The position numbers were made by a program, and so were the translations under genes. From assembly GCA_035762345.1 (NCBI GenBank), contig DASTPE010000021.1:1-8584 (forward strand): a DNA stretch of 8,584 nt, in the 5' to 3' direction. The stretch is from SCGC-AG-212-J23 sp035762345 (lineage in GTDB: Bacteria; Pseudomonadota; Gammaproteobacteria; Burkholderiales; SG8-39). Position 1 is the stretch's first letter; the number at the start of each line of letters is the position of its first letter. The notes beneath the pieces were generated by a model. That model worked only from the letters and a program-made list of their open reading frames with translations, was not told the origin of the DNA and made no database searches. Of the stretch, positions 1 through 6,472 are shown piece by piece.

Positions 1-645
1 GCCCGCCTGGCGGCAGGGCTTGGAGCCGGAGTGCACGTACTGCGCGATGTTCTCGTGCAGCGCGTCCATGTATTTCCAGCCCTCCGCCTCGCCGAAGAGC
101 TGCAGCCACGCCGTGACGTCCAGGAAGCCGGTTCCGCTCGAGGCCGGGTGCGGCATGGTGATCTGGCCCTTATAGATCGGCTTGAGCAGATCCTTCCAGC
201 TCTCGGGCTTGGGCAGGCCGCGCTTCTGCGCTTCCACTGTGTTGAAGCAGATGGTGGCGCCCCAGACGTCCATGCCGACCCACATCGGCGGCTTCTTGCT
301 GTCGACGAAGCGAGCATTGAGCTTTTCGACCCCCTTCGGCGCATACGGCTGCAGCATGCCTTCCTGCTCGAGCACGAGCAGGCTCGTGGCCGCCAAGCCG
401 AGCACCATGTCCGCCTGCGGATTCGCTTTTTCGGCGAGCAGCTTGGCGGTGACGATGCCGGTCGAGTCGCGCACCCAGCGCACCTCGACGTCCTTGACCG
501 CGGCTTCGATCGAATCCTTGAAGCCCTTGAGCTGGTCGGTTTCGAGCGCGGTGTAAACGAGGAGCGGGGTGCGCTGCGCCAGTGCCAGCGAGCCGCTTGC
601 GGCCAGAGTGAACAGCGCGAGGAGTTGCAGCAGACGCTTCAACAT
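1..645 (-). CDS. ABC transporter periplasmic substrate-binding protein, 2-aminoethylphosphonate type (3' end outside window)
   Basis: Periplasmic receptor of an ABC importer, probably delivering 2-aminoethylphosphonate or a derivative to a membrane permease/ATPase pair expected beyond the left edge. The 215 visible residues start at the ATG read from 645 to 643, preceded by a GGGAG ribosome-binding site 7 bases upstream. A signal peptide is clear: positive MLKR, a hydrophobic stretch to about residue 20, and an ALA signal-peptidase site at 21-23. The mature part begins with the RTPLLVYTALE strand typical of the iron(III)/FbpA-like binding-protein fold. It carries segments I recognise from the AEP-binding subfamily: GMDVWGATICFNT (124-136), PASSGTGF (167-174) and HENIAQYVHSGSKPC (197-211). 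The frame is open to base 1, so the C-terminal lobe is missing. It is divergent from the phosphonate operon, which supports the ligand assignment. A methylated AEP as ligand is inference; another phosphonate or a polyamine-like compound cannot be excluded. Confidence 0.88.
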   Translation of the reverse strand, partial: MLKRLLQLLALFTLAASGSLALAQRTPLLVYTALETDQLKGFKDSIEAAVKDVEVRWVRDSTGIVTAKLLAEKANPQADMVLGLAATSLLVLEQEGMLQPYAPKGVEKLNARFVDSKKPPMWVGMDVWGATICFNTVEAQKRGLPKPESWKDLLKPIYKGQITMPHPASSGTGFLDVTAWLQLFGEAEGWKYMDALHENIAQYVHSGSKPCRQAG

Positions 646-733
646 GGATAGTCTCCCAAATAACGCAGTGAATAGCCCAGCAATGACCCGGTTGATTATT
701 CTTCTTCTTATTGTCTGAGGGCATTGTTACCGG
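646..733. promoter_or_regulatory. Divergent promoter/regulatory region between the binding protein gene and the phosphonate operon
   Basis: These 88 bases are the only noncoding stretch in the window and must hold the start sites for both the leftward transporter gene and the rightward operon. The region is more AT-rich than its surroundings, especially 692-714 (TTGATT followed by a CTT-rich run). I looked for sigma-70 -35/-10 pairs with 16-18 base spacing on both strands and found no convincing match. A GAGGG at 717-721 could serve as ribosome-binding site for the oxygenase gene, though its 12-base spacing to the ATG at 734 is long. The divergent geometry would suit shared control by a regulator responding to a phosphonate or to phosphate starvation, but I see no clear operator or Pho box. 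Confidence 0.5.
653..657 (-). promoter_or_regulatory. Ribosome-binding site of the substrate-binding protein gene
   Basis: On the minus strand GGGAG lies 7 bases before the ATG at 645-643. This is the cleanest Shine-Dalgarno match in the window. It fixes the start of the binding protein, which also agrees with the position of the signal peptide. Confidence 0.7.
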
Positions 734-1984
734 ATGAAGCAGGGGTTGCAAGGGGAACTCGGCCACCATCTCGCGGCGTACCGGCCGGGCTTCAGTCTGC
801 CGCAGCCCTTCTACAGCGATCCCACGATCTACCGCGCTGATATGGAGCAGGTCTGGCGCAAGGGCTGGCTGTTCGCCGGCCACGCCTGCGAGCTGCCCAA
901 GCCCGGAGACTGGCTGACGCTCCAGGTGGATACCGACTCCGTCATCGTCATTCGAGGCGAGGACGGCACGGTGCGGGGCCTGCACAACGTGTGCCGCCAC
1001 CGTGGCTCGCAGATCGTGGCGCCGGGGCGCGGCTCGGCCAAGCGGCTGGTCTGCCCTTACCACCAGTGGACCTACGACACCCGGGGCGCGCTCGCCTTCT
1101 GTCGTGGCATGCACGACATTGATCGATCGAGTTTTTCTTTGAAGCGCGTGCACTGCGAGGACATAGAGGGACTCATCTTTATCTGCCTTGCACAAAGCCC
1201 GCCGCCGTTCGGCCCGGCGCGCGAGCTGATGGCACCGTTCCTGCGGCCGCAGGGCCTGGAGCGTGCCAAGGTAGCGAAGCAGGTCGACTACGAGATTCAC
1301 GCCAACTGGAAGCTCGTCTGGGAGAACAACCGCGAATGCTTCCACTGCAACGTCAACCACCCGCAATACATCAAGGCGAACTGGGACCACTACAACGCAG
1401 ACGACACGACTGCCGAGATCCGGGCAGCCATGAATCAGGCTGTCCAAAAAAGTGAACGCAAATGGGCGACCGCGGGCCTCGCGGTCTCGCATCGGCAGAC
1501 CGGCATGACCGAGTTTCCGGACGCGGAGCGTGGCATTTGGTACTCCGCGAACCGAACCGCGCTCGTCGAGGGCTGGGTGAGCGAGTCGATGGACGGAAAA
1601 CAGGTCTCGACCCTGATGGGCGCCTACACCGACCCGGACATCGGCACACTGCGCGCCCGCACGCTGCCGAACTTCTGGAACCATTCGAGCTGCGACCACG
1701 GCGTGAGCACGCTCCTCCTGCCCGCGGGGCCGCGCAAGACGCTCGCGCGCGTGTCGTGGCTCGTGCATGAGGATGCGGTCGAAGGGCGCGACTACCGGCT
1801 GGGAAAGCTCATGCCGTTCTGGCAGCTGACCTCCGAGCAGGACTGGGAAATCTGCGAGCGCCAGCAGAAGGGCGTCGAGTCGAGCGCTTACGAGCCGGGC
1901 CCCTACTCGACCTACAAGGAGTACAACGTCGACGCTTTCGTCCGCTGGTACGTGAAGACGCTAGCGGCGGGGGCGAGCGCCTGA
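734..1984 (+). CDS. Rieske non-heme iron oxygenase, carnitine/glycine-betaine monooxygenase type (oxygenase component)
   Basis: Alpha subunit of a two-component Rieske monooxygenase, 416 residues, a normal length for the CntA/GbcA group. The [2Fe-2S] ligands are visible as C87-R-H89 and C107-P-Y-H110. The catalytic domain has NWKLVWENNRECFHCNVNH (191-209): E201, H204 and H209 show the same spacing as E205, H208 and H213 of carnitine monooxygenase CntA. D370 in SEQDWEICERQQKG is the likely third iron ligand. A glutamate instead of the usual aspartate bridging the Rieske and mononuclear iron sites is typical of the branch acting on quaternary ammonium compounds (carnitine, glycine betaine). The start is supported by the family-typical N-terminus (YRPGFSLPQPFY). 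It is the first gene of the operon and its stop overlaps the next gene. By analogy with GbcA, which demethylates glycine betaine, I infer oxidative N-demethylation of a quaternary aminophosphonate. C-hydroxylation to feed the PbfA-like enzyme is an alternative. No reductase partner is encoded in the window. Confidence 0.9.
   Translation: MKQGLQGELGHHLAAYRPGFSLPQPFYSDPTIYRADMEQVWRKGWLFAGHACELPKPGDWLTLQVDTDSVIVIRGEDGTVRGLHNVCRHRGSQIVAPGRGSAKRLVCPYHQWTYDTRGALAFCRGMHDIDRSSFSLKRVHCEDIEGLIFICLAQSPPPFGPARELMAPFLRPQGLERAKVAKQVDYEIHANWKLVWENNRECFHCNVNHPQYIKANWDHYNADDTTAEIRAAMNQAVQKSERKWATAGLAVSHRQTGMTEFPDAERGIWYSANRTALVEGWVSESMDGKQVSTLMGAYTDPDIGTLRARTLPNFWNHSSCDHGVSTLLLPAGPRKTLARVSWLVHEDAVEGRDYRLGKLMPFWQLTSEQDWEICERQQKGVESSAYEPGPYSTYKEYNVDAFVRWYVKTLAAGASA
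1981..1984 (+). other. CTGA start/stop overlap: probable non-canonical CTG start codon
   Basis: The stop TGA of the oxygenase gene (1982-1984) overlaps CTG (1981-1983), which is in frame with the FAD/GcvT protein. Translation from CTG gives (M)NAEIVIIGGGAIG, with the Rossmann strand where family members begin. The preceding GGCGGGGGCGAGCGC is a purine-rich but imperfect ribosome-binding site. Coupled re-initiation by ribosomes ending the upstream gene may make a weak start codon sufficient. Confidence 0.6.
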
Positions 1985-4383
1985 ACGCCGAGATCGTCAT
2001 CATTGGCGGCGGGGCGATCGGCTGCTCGATCGCCTACCACCTTTGCCGGCTCTCGAAGAAAAGCATCCTGCTCGTCGAGAAGGCACAGCTCACGCACGGC
2101 TCCACATGGCATGCGGCGGGGCTCGTCGGACAGCTGCGCAGCAAGCGCAACCTCACGCGCCTCATGCAGAACAGCGTCGCGCTGTATCGCACGCTCGAGC
2201 GCGAAACCGGCCAGGCAATCGACTGGCACGAAGTCGGCAGCGTGCGCCTCGCGTCTTCCGCCGAGCGCTGGTCGGAAATGAAGCGCGCCGCCACCACCGC
2301 GCGCGGCTTCGGCTTCGAGATGGCGCTTATCTCGCCGAAGGAGGCGATGGAGAAATTCCCGTTCATCACGCTCGACGGTATCCATGGCGCGGCCTGGGTG
2401 CCGAGCGACGGTTACGTCGATCCGTCGAGCCTCGCGCAGGCGCTGGCCAAAGGCGCGCGCGCCGGCGGCGTGCAGTTGCTGCAAAACACGCTGGTGACAG
2501 GTTTCGAGATTCAAAAAAACAGGATTTCCAGAGTCCTGACGAGCAAAGGCCCCATCGCATGCGAGACGGTCGTGATCGCGGCCGGCATCTGGTCGCGAGC
2601 GGTAGGCGCCCTGATGGGTGTGAAGATTCCTGCGGCCGCGCTCGAGCATCAATACGTCGTCACCGAACCGATGAAAGAGCGCAACCCCGGCCTGCCGACG
2701 CTGCGCGACCCGGACAAGAATTTCTATCTCAAGCCTGAGGTCGGCGGCTTTGCGGTGGGCGGGTGGGAGATGGGTGCTCCCGCGTTCCACCCGAGCGGCG
2801 TGCCGTTCGATTTTGCGCAGGAGCTGCTCGCGCCGAACATGGAGCGCTTCGAGGAGATCGCGCTTGCCACGGCGGAACGCATCCCGGTCTTCGGCAAGCT
2901 TGGCTTCAAGCAGCTCATCAACGGCCCGATTCCAGTGTCGCCCGACGGCGAGCCGATCATGGGAAGAGCGGTCGAGCGCGACAACGTGTTCGTGGCCTGC
3001 GGTTTCACCTCGGGCATCGCCGCTGCCGGCGGCGCCGGCCGCGCCATGGCTGAATGGATCCTGCAGGGCACGCCCGAGATGGACCTGTGGTCGTTCGACC
3101 TGCGGCGCTTCGGCGATTTTCATTCGGCCACGCGCGCCTTGCACGAGCGCGCGGCGCACGCGTACGGCTCGTACTACCACCTGCATTACCCGGGCGAAGA
3201 GCTTACCGTTGCGCGCGACGCGCGCCGCAGCCCGCTCTGGCAGAACCTCAAGCAGCGCGGCGCGGTCTACGGCTCCAAGTTCGGCTGGGAAAGACCCAAC
3301 TGGTTCGCGCCGCCCGGCATCAATATGAGTGACGAAGCGAGCTTCGAAGGCAAGCCCAACTGGTTCGAGCATGTCGCCGCCGAGCACCGCGCGACGCGCG
3401 AGCGCGTGGCCCTCTTCGATCTTTCCTCGTTCACCAAGTTCGAGCTCACCGGCCGCGGTGCGCTGGCGTCGCTACAGCGCATCGCCGCCAACGATTTGGA
3501 CAAGCCCGACGGGTCGGTGGTCTACACGCAGCTCTGCAACGAGAAGGGCGGCATCGAAGCCGACTTGACCATCGTGCGCCTTACCGCCGAGCGCTTCTAC
3601 ATCGTTACCGGCTCCGGATTCGGCGTCCGCGACGGCGCGTGGATCAGAAATCATCTTCAGGAGGAGATCGAGCTTAGAGAGACCACGTCAAGCCGTAGCG
3701 TCATCAACGTGCAAGGACCGCGCTCGCGCGATCTGCTTTCCAGAGTGACGGAAGATGAGGTTTCCAACGAGGCGTTCCAGTACCTGGCGGCGCGTGAAAT
3801 TCGCGTCGGCTACGCGCCGGTGCTCGCGCTGCGCGTCACCTACGCGGGCGAGCTCGGCTGGGAGCTGCACGTGCCGAGCGAGTACGCGCTGCACGTCTAC
3901 GATGCGCTCTGGAACGCCGGCCAGGACCTTGGAGTGGTGAACGCCGGCTACCGCGCGCTCGATTCGCTCAGGCTGGAAAAGGGTTACCGGTATTGGAGCA
4001 GCGAGCTTTCCCCGGACACCAATCCGTACGAAGCGGGGCTCGGTTTCGCGGTCGCCTTGAAAAAGAAGAAAGACTTCATCGGTCGCAAGGCATTGGAGCG
4101 CATCAAATCCGAGGGAGTGAAGCGAAAGCTCGCGTGCTTCCTCATGGACGGCTTCGTGCCGCTGTACGGCGGCGAAGCCATTCTGCACGAGGGCAGGGTG
4201 ATCGAGACCGTGACGAGCGGGGGCTACGGTCACACGATTGCAAAGTCGATCGCCTATGGCTACGTGCCGGCCGCGCTCTCAGACGCAAAAGGCTTTGAAA
4301 TCGAGAGCTTCGGCATCCGCCACCCGGCGCGCGTAAGTATCCAGGCTCCGTACGACCCCCAACGCCGTAAGATTGCAGCATGA
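1981..4383 (+). CDS. FAD-dependent dimethylglycine/sarcosine-dehydrogenase-like oxidoreductase fused to a GcvT (aminomethyltransferase) module; CTG start inferred
   Basis: Predicted N-demethylase of 800 residues that oxidises a methylated amine with FAD and captures the one-carbon unit on tetrahydrofolate. From the inferred start: the FAD motif G9-G-G11-A-I-G14 with E33 ending the second strand; STWHAAGL (41-48), where the dimethylglycine dehydrogenase family attaches FAD covalently to histidine (here H44); the end of the DAO domain near 320-365; the FAO_M linker about 366-440; GcvT from about 459, with NEKGGIEADL (520-529) near the folate-site aspartate (D528 likely); and the GcvT C-terminal domain about 700-790. 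No in-frame ATG, GTG or TTG occurs between the stop at 1768-1770 and the ATG at 2164, and starting at 2164 would delete the FAD motif. CTG at 1981 overlaps the upstream TGA exactly as ATGA does at the next junctions. Homology would also fit sarcosine-type or ethyl-side oxidation. The substrate is inferred from context. Confidence 0.88.
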   Translation: MNAEIVIIGGGAIGCSIAYHLCRLSKKSILLVEKAQLTHGSTWHAAGLVGQLRSKRNLTRLMQNSVALYRTLERETGQAIDWHEVGSVRLASSAERWSEMKRAATTARGFGFEMALISPKEAMEKFPFITLDGIHGAAWVPSDGYVDPSSLAQALAKGARAGGVQLLQNTLVTGFEIQKNRISRVLTSKGPIACETVVIAAGIWSRAVGALMGVKIPAAALEHQYVVTEPMKERNPGLPTLRDPDKNFYLKPEVGGFAVGGWEMGAPAFHPSGVPFDFAQELLAPNMERFEEIALATAERIPVFGKLGFKQLINGPIPVSPDGEPIMGRAVERDNVFVACGFTSGIAAAGGAGRAMAEWILQGTPEMDLWSFDLRRFGDFHSATRALHERAAHAYGSYYHLHYPGEELTVARDARRSPLWQNLKQRGAVYGSKFGWERPNWFAPPGINMSDEASFEGKPNWFEHVAAEHRATRERVALFDLSSFTKFELTGRGALASLQRIAANDLDKPDGSVVYTQLCNEKGGIEADLTIVRLTAERFYIVTGSGFGVRDGAWIRNHLQEEIELRETTSSRSVINVQGPRSRDLLSRVTEDEVSNEAFQYLAAREIRVGYAPVLALRVTYAGELGWELHVPSEYALHVYDALWNAGQDLGVVNAGYRALDSLRLEKGYRYWSSELSPDTNPYEAGLGFAVALKKKKDFIGRKALERIKSEGVKRKLACFLMDGFVPLYGGEAILHEGRVIETVTSGGYGHTIAKSIAYGYVPAALSDAKGFEIESFGIRHPARVSIQAPYDPQRRKIAA

Positions 4384-5645
4384 AGACAGATCGTGCTCCG
4401 GTCACCGTCAACGGCGTGCAATACCGCTGGCCGGATCAGCCCCTGGTCGTGGTCTGCATCGATGGCGGCGACCCGGCGTACTTCCGACGATTTCTCGCCG
4501 ACGGCGCCATCCCCAACATCGCCCGCTTCATCAAGCAGGGCTTCGGCGCGGTGGCCGACGGCACCATGCCGAGCTTTACCTGCCCGAACAACATGTCGAT
4601 CATCACCGGCACGCCCGCGTCGCGGCACGGTATCTCCGGTAATTTCTACCTCGATACCGCGACCGGCAAGCCGGTGGTGATGACCGGCCCTGAGCTCCTG
4701 CGCGGCGACACGATCTTGTCGCGCTTCGCGAACGCGGGCGCGCGCGTGATCTCCATCACGGCGAAGGACAAGTTGCGAAAGCAGCTCGGCAAGAACCTCG
4801 ACGTGTCGAAGGGCAACATCAGTTTTTCTTCCGAATGCGCTTCGAAGGTCACGTGCGCGGAGAACGGCATCGAGGACGTGATCGGCCTCACCGGCATGGC
4901 CCAGCCCGACATGTACTCGATGGAGCTCTCGCTTTTCGTGCTGGAGGCCGGCATTAGGCTTCTCGAGCGCGAGCGTCCTAACCTCATGTACCTCTCGCTC
5001 ACCGACTGGGTACAGCACAAGTACGCGCCCGAGGAATCCGAGGCGAAGCGCTTCTACCGGGAGCTCGACGCGCGCTTCGGGCGCCTCGCCGAGCTGGGCG
5101 CTACCGTGGCGCTCACCGCCGATCATGGCATGAACGACAAATCGAACGCCGAAGGCAAGCCGAACGTGATCTGGCTGCAGGACATCCTGGACGAGCGCTT
5201 CGGCAAGGGCGACACGCGCGTGATCTGTCCGATCACCGACGCCTTCGTCGCTCACCACGGCGCGCTCGGCGGCTTCGTGCGCGTGTACTGCCAGGGAAGC
5301 GCGACGCCGCGCCAGGTGATCGAGGCGGTCGCCGCCATCGACGGCGTCGAGCAGGCGCTCGACAAGCAGAACGTGTGCCAGCTCTTCGACCTGCCCGCGG
5401 ACCGCGAAGGCGACGTCGCGGTGATCTCGCGCGCCGACGTCTGCATCGGCGCCGCCGAGGCCCACCACGACCTCTCGGGGCTGCGCGGTCATCGCCTGCG
5501 CAGCCATGGCGGGGTATCGGAAGCCCGGGTCCCGGTCATCATTAACCGGCCGCTGAGCGACGAGTACCGTCTCAAGGCAGCCGGCGGGACGCTGAAGAGC
5601 TACCAGATCTTCGACTACGCGCTTAATGGGGTGGTGTTCTCATGA
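4380..5645 (+). CDS. phnA: Phosphonoacetate hydrolase
   Basis: Cytoplasmic di-zinc enzyme of the alkaline phosphatase superfamily that hydrolyses phosphonoacetate to acetate and phosphate. At 421 residues it has the usual length, and the expected active site can be read off: D28 in CIDGGD and nucleophile T67 in SFTCPNN; N88 in GNFY; lysines K129 and K131 for the carboxylate of the substrate; D209 and H213 in LTDWVQHK; D248-H249 in TADHG; H376 in RSHGG. These align, within a residue or two for most, with the Asp29, Thr68, Asn89, Asp211, His215, Asp250, His251 and His377 set I recall for the characterised rhizobial enzyme. The ATG overlaps the preceding stop (ATGA, 4380-4383), and the gene's own stop overlaps phnX. 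PhnA normally follows the dehydrogenase PhnY, which is not in the window. Phosphonoacetate must therefore come from a PhnY elsewhere, from outside the cell, or from an activity of this operon. Confidence 0.95.
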   Translation: MKTDRAPVTVNGVQYRWPDQPLVVVCIDGGDPAYFRRFLADGAIPNIARFIKQGFGAVADGTMPSFTCPNNMSIITGTPASRHGISGNFYLDTATGKPVVMTGPELLRGDTILSRFANAGARVISITAKDKLRKQLGKNLDVSKGNISFSSECASKVTCAENGIEDVIGLTGMAQPDMYSMELSLFVLEAGIRLLERERPNLMYLSLTDWVQHKYAPEESEAKRFYRELDARFGRLAELGATVALTADHGMNDKSNAEGKPNVIWLQDILDERFGKGDTRVICPITDAFVAHHGALGGFVRVYCQGSATPRQVIEAVAAIDGVEQALDKQNVCQLFDLPADREGDVAVISRADVCIGAAEAHHDLSGLRGHRLRSHGGVSEARVPVIINRPLSDEYRLKAAGGTLKSYQIFDYALNGVVFS

Positions 5646-6472
5646 ACTACAGCTACAAACGCAGCTATTCCGGACCGATCGAAGCGGTGCTGCTCGACTG
5701 GGCCGGCACGACCATGGACTTCGGCTGCATGGCGCCGGCGGTCGTGTTCGTCGAGGTGTTCAAGCGCAAGCGCGTGCCGATCAGCATCGAGGAGGCGCGC
5801 GCGCCCATGGGGGCGCACAAGCGCGTGCACATCCAGCGCATCACCGAGCTCGACTCGGTGCGCCGGCGCTGGCAGGAAGCGCACGGGCGGCCGCCGAACG
5901 ACGACGACGTAGGCGCGATGTTCGCCGAGTTCGTGCCGTTGCAGCTCGAGTGCCTGTCGAAGTACTCCGCGCTGATCCCGGGCACGCTGGACGCGGTAGC
6001 CGCGCTGCGCGGCCGGGGCATCAAGATCGGCTCGACCACCGGCTACCTCACCGACATGATGAAGATCAATCTCGCCGACGCAAGACGCCAGGGCTACCAG
6101 CCCGACTCAACGGTCTGCGCTTCTGACGTCCCGGCCGGGCGCCCCTATCCCTACATGTGCCTGCAGAACGTCATGAACCTGCGCTGCAGCGCCGTGCAGG
6201 CCTGCGTCAAGGTCGACGACACTATTCCCGGCGTCGAGGAGGGCCTGAACGCGGGCATGTGGAGCGTCGGGCTCGCGGTGAGCGGCAACGAGGTCGGGAT
6301 GACGCTCGAGCAATGGCAGGCCCTGCCCGAAGGCGAAAAACGTTTGAAGCGCGAGCGCGCGCACACCCGCATGCGGCAATGCGGCGCGCACTACGTGGTG
6401 GACAGCATCGCTGATCTGCTGCCGTGCATCGACGACATCCAGGCGCGAATCCACCGCGGCGAAAGCCCGTGA
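5642..6472 (+). CDS. phnX: Phosphonoacetaldehyde hydrolase (phosphonatase)
   Basis: HAD-superfamily enzyme splitting phosphonoacetaldehyde into acetaldehyde and phosphate through a Schiff base with the substrate carbonyl. The 276 residues match the family length. With a constant offset of 7 from the Bacillus cereus enzyme, the active-site residues are present: D19 nucleophile in LLDWAGTT, C29, M56, Schiff-base K60, H63, Y135 in STTGY, R167 in GRPYP and D193 in VDDT. The cap-loop motif reads MGAHKRVHI, with valine (V62) where the Bacillus and Pseudomonas sequences I know have aspartate (K-x-D-H). VDDTIPG instead of VGDTVSD follows the proteobacterial pattern. The ATG at 5642 overlaps the phnA stop as ATGA, with GGGGTGG just upstream as a possible ribosome-binding site. 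It sits directly before the PbfA-like gene, whose known product is its substrate. Confidence 0.95.
   Translation: MNYSYKRSYSGPIEAVLLDWAGTTMDFGCMAPAVVFVEVFKRKRVPISIEEARAPMGAHKRVHIQRITELDSVRRRWQEAHGRPPNDDDVGAMFAEFVPLQLECLSKYSALIPGTLDAVAALRGRGIKIGSTTGYLTDMMKINLADARRQGYQPDSTVCASDVPAGRPYPYMCLQNVMNLRCSAVQACVKVDDTIPGVEEGLNAGMWSVGLAVSGNEVGMTLEQWQALPEGEKRLKRERAHTRMRQCGAHYVVDSIADLLPCIDDIQARIHRGESP

Noticed and set aside
692..714. TTGATT plus TTATTG as a plus-strand sigma-70 promoter
   Set aside because: Spacing between the hexamers is only about 10-11 bases and the second hexamer is a poor -10 match.
680..733. Imperfect repeat GCAATGACCCGG / GCATTGTTACCGG, 41 bases apart, as a possible operator pair
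   Set aside because: Only about 7 of 12 positions match without a gap; too weak in an 88-base region to call a binding site.
1120..1130. TGATCGATCGA palindrome followed by a T-rich run, resembling a terminator stem
   Set aside because: It lies inside the coding sequence of the Rieske gene, the stem is short without a proper loop, and the frame continues through conserved family sequence.
170..1768. 532-codon open frame on the minus strand
   Set aside because: It lies antisense to the Rieske gene and out of frame with the binding protein (which starts at 645). Its composition is Arg/Ala/His-rich low-information sequence with no motif, typical of shadow frames in GC-rich DNA.
2514..2520. Run of seven A bases inside the FAD/GcvT gene, a possible slippery site or sequencing error
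   Set aside because: The downstream reading frame continues with perfect family agreement (DAO C-terminal motif, GcvT domain), so no frameshift is needed or visible.
1912..3387. 491-codon open frame on the minus strand
   Set aside because: Antisense to the FAD/GcvT gene, whose motifs are unmistakable on the plus strand. The antisense product shows no recognisable domain.
4260..5507. 415-codon open frame on the minus strand
   Set aside because: Mirror of phnA codon bias; Val/Arg/Ala-rich with no domain, and phnA active-site residues are intact on the other strand.
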